This document shows positions 43,300-50,501 of a DNA stretch of 64,000 bases, piece after piece. Source of the DNA: Promicromonospora sp. MEB111. Its GTDB lineage: Bacteria; Actinomycetota; Actinomycetes; Actinomycetales; Cellulomonadaceae. Below the pieces are notes generated by a model. That model was given only the letters and a program-made list of their open reading frames with translations, was not told the origin of the DNA and ran no database searches. Numbering within the stretch: the first letter of the stretch is position 1; each line of letters opens with the position of its first letter. The position numbers and the translations under genes are program-made. The stretch is from assembly GCF_030209445.1 (NCBI RefSeq), contig NZ_JARVSD010000021.1, positions 1-64,000 on the forward strand, in the 5' to 3' direction.

Positions 43300-43314
43300 T
43301 TTGAACGATTCAAA
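43300..43314. promoter_or_regulatory. rhamnose LacI operator, importer operon
   Basis: TTTGAACGATTCAAA: arms TTTGAA and TTCAAA around CGA. The core TGAACGATTCA is one base shorter than the 12-bp sites at 41225 and 50452. Its position just after the predicted start site fits repression. Confidence 0.6.
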
Positions 43315-43361
43315 CGCCAGATAGCGGTCAATGCAGACCGCCCGCATCTCGACGGAGAGAC

Positions 43362-44882
43362 ATGCAGAACGCCGCACCGACGCTGCGCCTGGAGGGGGTC
43401 GCCAAGTCCTTCGGGCCCGTGGCCGCGCTCCGCTCGGGCACCCTGGTGGTGCAGCCCGGCAGCATCCACGCCCTCGTCGGCGAGAACGGCGCGGGCAAGT
43501 CCACGCTGGTCAAGATCGTGGGCGGCGTGCACCGCCGGGACGCGGGCGTGGTCGAGCTCGACGGCGAGCCCGTGGACTTCACCGGTCCCGCCGAGGCCAA
43601 GGCGGCCGGCGTCGCCGTGATCCACCAGGAGCCCGCGAGCTTTCCCGACCTGACGGTCGCCGAGAACATCTACCTCGGCCGCGAGCCGCTGGGCCGGTTC
43701 CGCCGCATCGACCGGCGCGCCATGCGCGCGGGGGCGCGCGAGCTGTTCCGGGACCTCGGCGTGGACCTCGACCCGGACCGCCCCGCGGAGGGCCTGTCCA
43801 TCGCGGACCAGCAGATCGTCGAGATCGCCAAGGCGATCTCCCTGGACGCCCGCCTCCTGGTCATGGACGAGCCGACGGCGGCGCTCAGCGCCGTCGAGGT
43901 GCGCCGCCTGTTCGCCGTCGCCCGCGGGCTGCGCGACGCCGGCCGCGCCGTCGTCTTCATCTCGCACCGCCTCGACGAGGTCGCCGACCTCTGCGACACC
44001 GTCACCGTGATGCGCGACGGCGAGCACGTCTCCACCGACCCGGTCGCCGGCGTGACGGCGGACGAGCTGGTGCGGCGCATGGTCGGCCGCGCCGTCTCCG
44101 ACCTCTACCCCAAGGTGCCGAGCACGCCCGGCGAGGTGGTGCTCCGGGTCGAGGGACTGCAGTCCACCGGCACCTTCCACGACGTGTCCTTCGAGGTGCG
44201 GGCGGGCGAGATCGTCGGCCTGGCCGGCCTGGTCGGAGCCGGGCGCAGCGAGATCGCCCGCGCCGTGTTCGGCGTCGACCGGTACGACGCCGGGCGCGTT
44301 GCCGTCGACGGGCGGACCCTGCGCCCGGGCGACCCGACCGCGGCCATCGCCGCGGGCCTCGCCCTGGTCCCCGAGGACCGGCGCCTGGAGGGCCTGGTCA
44401 CCGAGTCCTCCGTGGCGCGGAACGTCTCCGCCGTCTCCCGACGCCGCCTGGCACGCCTGGGCATCCTGCTGCCCGACGCCGAGGCGCGGCTCGCGCGCGA
44501 CTGGTCCGGTCGGCTGGCGGTGAAGGCCGGGGCACTCGACGCCGTGGCCACGACCATGAGCGGCGGCAACCAGCAGAAGGTGGTGCTGGCCAAGTGGCTG
44601 GCCACCGGGCCGAAGGTGCTGATCGTGGACGAGCCCACCCGCGGCATCGACGTGGGCACCAAGGCCGAGGTGCACCGGCTGCTGTCCACGCTGGCCGCCG
44701 AGGGGCTGGCGGTCCTGATGATCTCGTCCGAGCTGCCGGAGGTGCTGGGCATGGCCGACCGCGTGCTCGTGGTCCGCGAGGGGCGGATCGTCGCGGCGCT
44801 GGACCGCGCGGACGCCACGCCGGAGACCGTGATGCGCGCCGCGACGCCGGGTGCGTCGTCCGAGCGGGGTGACGCCGCATGA
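43362..44882 (+). CDS. rhaT: rhamnose ABC transporter ATPase (CUT2, double ATPase domain)
   Basis: 506 aa from the ATG at 43362 (GGAGAG upstream). It has two fused nucleotide-binding domains. The first has Walker A GENGAGKST (40-48), signature LSIADQQ and Walker B LLVMDEPTAAL. The second has the usual degenerate P-loop GLVGAGRSE, a good MSGGNQQK signature and LIVDEPTRGIDVG. This arrangement defines CUT2 importers of monosaccharides. The order ATPase, two permeases, binding protein next to rhamnose catabolic genes matches the rhizobial RhaSTPQ rhamnose importer; the ligand assignment is by context. Confidence 0.92.
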   Translation: MQNAAPTLRLEGVAKSFGPVAALRSGTLVVQPGSIHALVGENGAGKSTLVKIVGGVHRRDAGVVELDGEPVDFTGPAEAKAAGVAVIHQEPASFPDLTVAENIYLGREPLGRFRRIDRRAMRAGARELFRDLGVDLDPDRPAEGLSIADQQIVEIAKAISLDARLLVMDEPTAALSAVEVRRLFAVARGLRDAGRAVVFISHRLDEVADLCDTVTVMRDGEHVSTDPVAGVTADELVRRMVGRAVSDLYPKVPSTPGEVVLRVEGLQSTGTFHDVSFEVRAGEIVGLAGLVGAGRSEIARAVFGVDRYDAGRVAVDGRTLRPGDPTAAIAAGLALVPEDRRLEGLVTESSVARNVSAVSRRRLARLGILLPDAEARLARDWSGRLAVKAGALDAVATTMSGGNQQKVVLAKWLATGPKVLIVDEPTRGIDVGTKAEVHRLLSTLAAEGLAVLMISSELPEVLGMADRVLVVREGRIVAALDRADATPETVMRAATPGASSERGDAA

Positions 44883-45913
44883 CCGCCCTGACCGCCCTGC
44901 TGCGCCGGCGCGAGGCCGGCATCGCGCTGGCCCTCCTGGTCGTGATCGGCGTGACCACCGCGATCCAGCCCGGCTTCCTGCTCAGCTCGGGCGGCTGGCG
45001 GGACCTGCTGCTCACGCCCGCGATCCTCGTGGTGCTCGCCGTGGGTCAGGCCGTGGTGGTCATCACGCGCAACGTCGACCTCTCCGTGGGCTCGATGCTC
45101 GGCCTGACCGCCTACCTGGCCGGCCGGCTGTTCATCGACGTGCCGGACCTGCCGATCGTCGTGGTGGCGCTGGTCGCGGTCGCGGCCGGGGCGGTGCTGG
45201 GCCTGGTCAACGGCTCGATCGTGGCGTTCGCCCGTGTGCCGGCCCTCGTCATCACGCTCGGCACGCTGTACGTCTACCGAGGGGTGGCCCTGACCTGGGC
45301 GGGCAGCGACCGGATCGACGCCGGCGACATGCCGCGCGCGTTCCTCGCCCTGGGCACGCGGCAGGTGCTCGGCGTGCCCGTGCTGACGATCGTCGCCGCC
45401 GTCGTGCTGGCCGTCGTCGCCTACTACATGTACACGTCGCGCGGCGGGCGGCAGCTCTACGCGATCGGGTCCGACCCCGACGCCGCCGAGCTGCAGGGCC
45501 TGCCCGTCCGGCGTCGGCTGCTCGGGGCGTTCGCCCTGAACGGGGCGCTCGCCGGGCTGGCCGGCGTGATGTTCGCCGCGCGGTACGGCACCGTCTCGTC
45601 CGGCGCGGGGGTGGGCCTGGAGCTGCAGGTCGTGGGCGCCGTCGTGGTGGGCGGCGTCGCGATCTTCGGCGGCAGCGGCACCGTCGTCGGGGCGGCGCTC
45701 GGCGCGATGCTGCTGCTCACCATCAACCGGGCCCTGCCCGTGGTGGGCATCCCCGACTTCTGGCAGCGCGCGGTGGTGGGCGCGCTCATCATCGGCGCCA
45801 TCGCGCTGGACCGCGTGCTGGCCCGGCGGCGGTCGCACCGCCTCGCGGCCGAGCGAGATACCGACCAACCCGGCGGCGCCGGCCCGGCCGACCGCGAGGA
45901 GGCGACCCCATGA
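44879..45913 (+). CDS. rhaP: rhamnose ABC transporter permease 1 (CUT2)
   Basis: 344 aa from the ATG at 44879 in an ATGA overlap with the ATPase gene. It is a hydrophobic RbsC-like protein with about ten segments and the conserved VVVITRNVDLSVGSMLGLTAYLAG. A polar, Arg/Gly-rich tail ends it. It forms the channel with the following paralogous permease. Confidence 0.9.
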   Translation: MTALTALLRRREAGIALALLVVIGVTTAIQPGFLLSSGGWRDLLLTPAILVVLAVGQAVVVITRNVDLSVGSMLGLTAYLAGRLFIDVPDLPIVVVALVAVAAGAVLGLVNGSIVAFARVPALVITLGTLYVYRGVALTWAGSDRIDAGDMPRAFLALGTRQVLGVPVLTIVAAVVLAVVAYYMYTSRGGRQLYAIGSDPDAAELQGLPVRRRLLGAFALNGALAGLAGVMFAARYGTVSSGAGVGLELQVVGAVVVGGVAIFGGSGTVVGAALGAMLLLTINRALPVVGIPDFWQRAVVGALIIGAIALDRVLARRRSHRLAAERDTDQPGGAGPADREEATP

Positions 45914-46905
45914 GGACCCACGCCCGCCCGTGGTGGCAGCGCGCGCTGCTCACCCGCGAGATGCTGACGATCCTGATCCTGGTCGCGGCCTGGGTGGTCG
46001 CGTCCGCCGTCGTGCAGGGCTTCGACGGCCCGCTCACCATCACCTACCTGGTGCTCGACGTCGCCCCCGTGCTGCTCATCGCCCTGCCCATGACGCTGAT
46101 CATCGCCACGGGCGAGATCGACCTGTCGGTCGCGTCGGTCGTGGGCCTGTCCAGCGTGACCTTCGGGCTGCTGCACCAGGCCGGGTTCGGCCTGTGGGTC
46201 GCCCTGCCGGCGTCGGTGCTGCTGGGCGCGGTGTGCGGCGCCGTCAACGGGACGCTGGTCGCGTACGGCGGGCTGCCCTCGCTGGCCGTCACCATCGGCT
46301 CGCTCGCCCTCTACCGCGGCCTCGCCGTGGGCCTCCTGGGCACCACGGCCGTCACCGACTTCCCCGAGTCCTGGACCGACGGCGCCACCGAGAACCTGGG
46401 GGAGTCGCCCTGGCCGGTGGTCACGCTCGGGCTGGTCGTGCTGATCGCCGTCTTCGCCGTCCTGCTGCACGCCACGCCGTTCGGCCGGAACGTGCTGGAC
46501 ATCGGCCGCAGCAGCGAGGCCGCCCGGTTCTCCGGCGTCGACGTCAAGCGGACCCTCCTCGTCCTGTTCGTGCTGTCCGGGGCGGTCTCTGCGCTCGCTG
46601 GCGTCTATTACACGCTCCGCTACGGCAGCGCCCGCGGCGACAACGCGACCGGCATGGAGCTCCAGGTCGTGGCGGCGGTGCTGCTCGGCGGGGTGTCCAT
46701 CTTCGGCGGGCGCGGTGCGATCCACGGCGTGGTCGCGGGCGTGCTGCTCATCGGCGTGCTCAGCAGTGCCCTCCGGCTGGAGGGGGTCACCGTCAACGTC
46801 ATCAACATCGTGATCGGCACGGCGCTCGTCGTGTCGGTGGTCGCGCCGCGCATCGCGGGCGGCCTCAGGGTCCGACGGCGTCCGGCGGTCGGGCAAGGAA
46901 GCTAG
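45910..46905 (+). CDS. rhaQ: rhamnose ABC transporter permease 2 (CUT2)
   Basis: 331 aa from the ATG at 45910 in an ATGA overlap. It is a paralogue of its neighbour, with LIIATGEIDLSVASVVGLSSVTFG and ELQVVAAVLLGGVSIFGGRG. Two different permeases, not a homodimer, is the rhizobial rhamnose importer pattern. Confidence 0.9.
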   Translation: MRTHARPWWQRALLTREMLTILILVAAWVVASAVVQGFDGPLTITYLVLDVAPVLLIALPMTLIIATGEIDLSVASVVGLSSVTFGLLHQAGFGLWVALPASVLLGAVCGAVNGTLVAYGGLPSLAVTIGSLALYRGLAVGLLGTTAVTDFPESWTDGATENLGESPWPVVTLGLVVLIAVFAVLLHATPFGRNVLDIGRSSEAARFSGVDVKRTLLVLFVLSGAVSALAGVYYTLRYGSARGDNATGMELQVVAAVLLGGVSIFGGRGAIHGVVAGVLLIGVLSSALRLEGVTVNVINIVIGTALVVSVVAPRIAGGLRVRRRPAVGQGS

Positions 46906-46916
46906 GGAGACGAACG

Positions 46917-47942
46917 ATGAGGTTCACATCTGTGCTCGCGGCCGGCACGGCCGCTGTGCTCGCACTGGGGCTGACCGCCTGCGGCGGCGGGGGCGACGAG
47001 GGTGGTGACGGCGCCAGCGGCGAGACCGAGGGCGCCACCATCACGATGCTGCCCAAGAATCTGGGCAACCCGTACTTCGAGGCGTCCACCGCGGGCGCGG
47101 AGGAGGCGGCCGAGGAGCTGGGGGCCACCGTCGACGAGGTGGGGCCGGACACGGCGTCGCCCGACTCGCAGGTGCCGTTCATCAACACCGCCGCCCAGCA
47201 GGGCGTGAGCGCGCTGGTGATCTCGGCGAACGACCCGACGGCGATCGGCGACGCGCTCGACGAGGCGCGGTCCGCGGGCACCAAGGTGGTCACGTTCGAC
47301 TCGGACACCGAGCCGCAGTACCGCGACCTGTTCGTCAACCAGGCCTCGGCCGAGGGCATCGCGGACAAGCAGCTCGAGCTCATCTCCGACCAGATCGGTG
47401 GCGAGGGCGAGATCGCCATCCTCTCGGCGTCGGCCAACGCGACCAACCAGAACGCGTGGATCGCGATCATGGAGGAGAAGCTGGCCTCCGACTACCCGGA
47501 CATCGAGCTCGTCGAGACCGCCTACGGCGACGACGACGACCAGACGTCGTTCGACAAGACGGCGGCGCTGCTCCAGTCCCACCCGGACCTCAAGGGGATC
47601 GTGTCACCCACGACCGTGGGCATCGCCGCGGCGGCGCGCTACGTGTCGACGTCCGAGTACAAGGGCAAGGTCGCGGTCACGGGCCTCGGCACGCCCAACC
47701 AGATGCGCGAGTACGTCGACGACGGCACCGTCGAGGCGTTCGCGCTGTGGAACCCGACCGACCTGGGCTACCTGGCGACGCAGGCCGCCGCGGCTCTCGT
47801 GGCGGGCGACATCACGGGCGAGGAGGGCGACACCTTCGAGGCCGGCCGGCTCGGTGAGTACACCGTGGGGGCCGACGGCGAGGTGCTGCTCGGCGAGCCG
47901 TTCGTGTTCGACAAGAGCAACATCGACGACTTCGACTTCTGA
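46917..47942 (+). CDS. rhaS: rhamnose-binding lipoprotein
   Basis: 341 aa from the ATG at 46917, with AGGGAGA upstream. The signal peptide ends in lipobox LTAC, followed by a Gly/Asp/Glu spacer. The mature domain is RbsB-like (LGNPYFEASTAGAEEAAEELG, ISANDPTAIGDALDEA). It captures monomeric sugar, inferred L-rhamnose, for the CUT2 importer and ends that operon. A GTGAC-rich stretch and a large hairpin follow. Confidence 0.92.
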   Translation: MRFTSVLAAGTAAVLALGLTACGGGGDEGGDGASGETEGATITMLPKNLGNPYFEASTAGAEEAAEELGATVDEVGPDTASPDSQVPFINTAAQQGVSALVISANDPTAIGDALDEARSAGTKVVTFDSDTEPQYRDLFVNQASAEGIADKQLELISDQIGGEGEIAILSASANATNQNAWIAIMEEKLASDYPDIELVETAYGDDDDQTSFDKTAALLQSHPDLKGIVSPTTVGIAAAARYVSTSEYKGKVAVTGLGTPNQMREYVDDGTVEAFALWNPTDLGYLATQAAAALVAGDITGEEGDTFEAGRLGEYTVGADGEVLLGEPFVFDKSNIDDFDF

Positions 47943-47975
47943 CCCTGCTCCGGCCTCGTCGTCGAGCCGCGTGCC

Positions 47976-48005
47976 GTGACGTGACATGCCGTGACGTGAT
48001 GTGAC
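47976..48005. repeat. GTGAC pentamer array
   Basis: GTGAC occurs at 47976, 47981, 47991 and 48001, with GTGAT at 47996, so copies fall in phase on a 5-bp grid. The array begins 34 bp after the rhaS stop. It may be a simple repeat or a binding site; direct GTNAC-like repeats are bound by MtrA-type regulators in actinobacteria, and a cell-wall amidase lies downstream. Confidence 0.4.
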
Positions 48006-48016
48006 GTCCGGCCGAG

Positions 48017-48088
48017 CTCCCCTTTGAGGCCGGGGTTGCTCCTCTTTGCGACCCTTCAAAGCGGAGTAACCCCGGCTCCAAGGGGGAG
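48017..48088. terminator. long imperfect hairpin, family A
   Basis: Arms 48017-48048 and 48057-48088 pair with a few mismatches around an 8-nt loop. The left arm CTCCCCTTTGAGGCCGGGGT followed by TGCTCCTCTTTG is recognisably related to the arms at 21992 and 30522. It follows rhaS and should end the importer transcript. Confidence 0.75.
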
Positions 48089-48123
48089 TTCGGGTTGTCC
48101 CCGGCGACTGCCGTGCCCTCCGG

Positions 48124-48260
48124 CGCCCCCCGGGTGATCCAGGCGGTGTCCAGGAAAAGATCACCCGCTCCGCAGGGGTGAAACCTGGGGGCGTCGTGCC
48201 TGGTCACCACTAACGTCACCCTGTTCTTCGCGTCGGCCGCACCCCGTGCGGCCGACGCGT
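48124..48260 (+). other. structured leader of amidase gene
   Basis: Several pairings overlap here: GGGTGATC (48132-48139) with GATCACCC (48159-48166); TCACCC (48161-48166) with a downstream GGGTGA; CCAGG with CCTGG around 48150-48187; and a perfect 14-bp hairpin with loop CCC at 48229-48259. The last resembles an intrinsic terminator followed by TTTCG, only 22 bp before the GTG, with the ribosome binding site just after it. Mutually exclusive pairings in a leader suggest an RNA switch or attenuator, but no known riboswitch class is recognisable. Confidence 0.4.
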
Positions 48261-48280
48261 TTCGATGCGAGGAGGACACA

Positions 48281-50302
48281 GTGGTTCGGCACGCGGCAGC
48301 ACCGGCATCCAGGTCGAAGCAGGGTCCCCGGCACAGCGCGGGCAAGCCGGCGCTCGCCGGGACCGCGGTGGGCAGGACGATCATCCTCGGCGTGGCGCCG
48401 GCGATGGTGCTCGGCGGCGCGCTGGCTCCGGCGGCGACGGCGCTGACGGCGGAACCGTCCCTGGAGCCCGAGGGCATCGCGGCCCCCGCGGACTCCGCGC
48501 TGCCCGACGCCGGCACCACGGAGGCGCAGGTCGAGACCGTCGAGGTCGCCGCGGCCCCGGCCGAGGAGACCGCCGTGGTCGACGACGTCACGGGTGCGGA
48601 CCCGGAGGCGGCCGCCGGGACCGCCACGGCGGCGGACGGCGCCGTGGTGCTCGACACCGCCGACACCGACGGACGGATCGCGGGCGCCATCGAGGTGCCG
48701 GACGGGTTCCAGACGGTCGGGCTGTCCTGGCCGGCCGAGATCGATCACGTCGTTCCCGAGATGCAGGTGCGTACCCGGGCCACCGATGGGACCTGGAGCG
48801 GCTGGAGCCACCTGGAGAAGTCCACGGACGGCGCCGACGGCGGCTCCGCCGTCGTGACGTCCGCGCCGGTCTACGTGGGCGAGGCCGACGCCGTGCAGCT
48901 CGCGACGGTGGACGAGGCCGCCGAGTTCCCGGCGGGCGTGGAGCTCAGCCTCGTCTCGTCGGCGCAGGTCACCACGGCCGCGGCGACGACGTCGGGCACG
49001 GTCGCGCCGTCGGCCACCACGGCGGGGCCCACGATCATCACGCGCGAGGAGTGGGGCGCCGCGCCCCGCTGCCTCGAGCCGGGCACCGGCCCCACCTGGT
49101 TCCCTGCCGAGGGCGGCCTCAAGGCCGCGGCCGTGCACCACACGGTGAACCCGAACGACTACGCCACCGTGGCCGAGGCCATGCAGGCCATCCGCAACGA
49201 CCAGGCGTACCACCAGCAGACGCACGGCTGGTGCGACATCGGCTACAACTTCCTGGTCGACAAGTGGGGCAACATCTACGAGGGCGCCGACGGCAGCATC
49301 GAGGAGCCGATCATCGGCGCCCACACCGGCGGCTTCAACACCGGCACGGTCGGCGTCGCGATGATCGGCACGTACACGACGGCGGCGGGCGTGAAGCCCA
49401 CCACCGCCCAGCGGGACGGCGTGGCCAAGATCATCGGCAGCCGCCTCGCGCAGTACGACGTGAACCCGGACGAGACGACGGTCCTCACCGCCGCCGGCCA
49501 CACCGACGGCGGTCGCTACTACGCGGGCGACCAGGTGACGCTGCCGCGGGTCTTCGGGCACCGCGACACGCACCAGACCGAGTGCCCGGGCGAGCTCGCC
49601 TACCCGCTGCTGTCCGGGATCCAGGACCAGGCTGCCGTGTACGCGAAGCAGTACGCGGAGGTGGACGAGCAGTCCAAGAACTTCGTGCAGGCGATGTACC
49701 AGGACTACCTCGGCCGGGCGGCCACGGCCACGGACATCGAGAGCTGGTCCTACCGCGTCTCGGTGGACGGGCCGGGCGTGCTGGCCGACGGCATGGCCAA
49801 GTCGGACAACTACCGCAAGGTCCGCATCAGCCAGGCGTTCCAGGCGACCCTCGGCTACACGCCGTCGGCCACCCAGACGGCCAACTACCTCGCCATGGTC
49901 AAGAAGAAGACGCGGACGATCGACCAGATCGAGCCGTACCTGATGGGCACCTCGACCTACTACAAGCACGTGGGCGGCACCGACGCGAAGTACGTCACCG
50001 CGCTGTACCAGCACATCCTGCACCGGCCGCCGACGTCGGACCAGCTCAAGCACTGGATGCCGCGGCTGAACACCCTGGGCCGCGCGGGCGTGGTCAATGC
50101 CCTGTGGAAGAACCCGCAGGCGGTGCGGTACCGGGTCGTGGCGACCTACCAGCACTACCTCGGCGTCGCGCCGACCACCGCCCAGGCCGACACCTGGGTC
50201 AAGCGCCTCACGACGGCCGGTACCACCGAGGACGAGGCCACGCTGCGCCGCGCGATCGTGGTGACCACGAAGTACCTGGCCGCGGCGGACGCGAGGTACT
50301 GA
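48281..50302 (+). CDS. exported N-acetylmuramoyl-L-alanine amidase-like protein (PGRP domain plus DUF4214-like repeats)
   Basis: 673 aa from GTG at 48281 with GAGGAGGA upstream. A long N-terminus with a signal-like hydrophobic segment (about 31-55) leads into an Ala/Asp/Glu-rich region and a beta domain. The PGRP/amidase-2 domain (about 247-445) starts IITREEWGAAPRC, with AVHHTVN, WCDIGYNFLVDKWGNIYEG and FGHRDTHQTECPG supplying zinc ligands His, His and Cys. The last 220 residues carry DUF4214-like units (FVQAMYQDYLGRAATATDIESW and two more). It probably cleaves or binds peptidoglycan. It splits the rhamnose locus between two large palindromes. Confidence 0.9.
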   Translation: MVRHAAAPASRSKQGPRHSAGKPALAGTAVGRTIILGVAPAMVLGGALAPAATALTAEPSLEPEGIAAPADSALPDAGTTEAQVETVEVAAAPAEETAVVDDVTGADPEAAAGTATAADGAVVLDTADTDGRIAGAIEVPDGFQTVGLSWPAEIDHVVPEMQVRTRATDGTWSGWSHLEKSTDGADGGSAVVTSAPVYVGEADAVQLATVDEAAEFPAGVELSLVSSAQVTTAAATTSGTVAPSATTAGPTIITREEWGAAPRCLEPGTGPTWFPAEGGLKAAAVHHTVNPNDYATVAEAMQAIRNDQAYHQQTHGWCDIGYNFLVDKWGNIYEGADGSIEEPIIGAHTGGFNTGTVGVAMIGTYTTAAGVKPTTAQRDGVAKIIGSRLAQYDVNPDETTVLTAAGHTDGGRYYAGDQVTLPRVFGHRDTHQTECPGELAYPLLSGIQDQAAVYAKQYAEVDEQSKNFVQAMYQDYLGRAATATDIESWSYRVSVDGPGVLADGMAKSDNYRKVRISQAFQATLGYTPSATQTANYLAMVKKKTRTIDQIEPYLMGTSTYYKHVGGTDAKYVTALYQHILHRPPTSDQLKHWMPRLNTLGRAGVVNALWKNPQAVRYRVVATYQHYLGVAPTTAQADTWVKRLTTAGTTEDEATLRRAIVVTTKYLAAADARY

Positions 50303-50313
50303 CGGGGTGGCTC

Positions 50314-50383
50314 GGGTGGTCGGTGGTTCGTCAGGTGATCGGCAGCCCGGGCTGCCGATCACCTGACGAACCACCGACCACCC
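50314..50383. terminator. 70-bp perfect palindrome
   Basis: Arms 50314-50348 and 50349-50383 are exact complements with no loop (centre AGCCC/GGGCT). The left arm starts GGGTGGTCGGTGGTTCGTCA. It lies 11 bp after the amidase stop and about 35 bp upstream of the rhaI promoter. As RNA it would be a 35-bp hairpin and a strong terminator; as DNA it could extrude a cruciform. Confidence 0.85.
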
Positions 50384-50417
50384 GCCGTGGCGCGTGGCGC
50401 CGTGCTCCCCTTGCGTC

Positions 50418-50446
50418 TTGACCCTTGGGCGGGTGGGGAATAGGCT
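50418..50446 (+). promoter_or_regulatory. sigma70-like promoter of rhaI-rhaDE-rhaB
   Basis: TTGACC (50418-50423), 17-bp spacer, TAGGCT (50441-50446). The start falls near 50453, at the first base of the operator. Confidence 0.65.
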
Positions 50447-50451
50447 CGTAA

Positions 50452-50463
50452 TGAATCGTTTCA
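50452..50463. promoter_or_regulatory. rhamnose LacI operator, catabolic operon
   Basis: TGAATCGTTTCA, one mismatch from a perfect CG-centred palindrome, placed exactly at the predicted start site of the catabolic operon. It is the best match to the site at 41225. Confidence 0.7.
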
Positions 50464-50501
50464 AGGTGCGCACGAGGGCGTGCGCGGAGAGGGAGGACGC
50501 C

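Noticed and set aside
48124-48260. c-di-AMP (ydaO-type) riboswitch
   Set aside because: The expected length and conserved internal blocks are not present. I keep it only as an unclassified structured leader.
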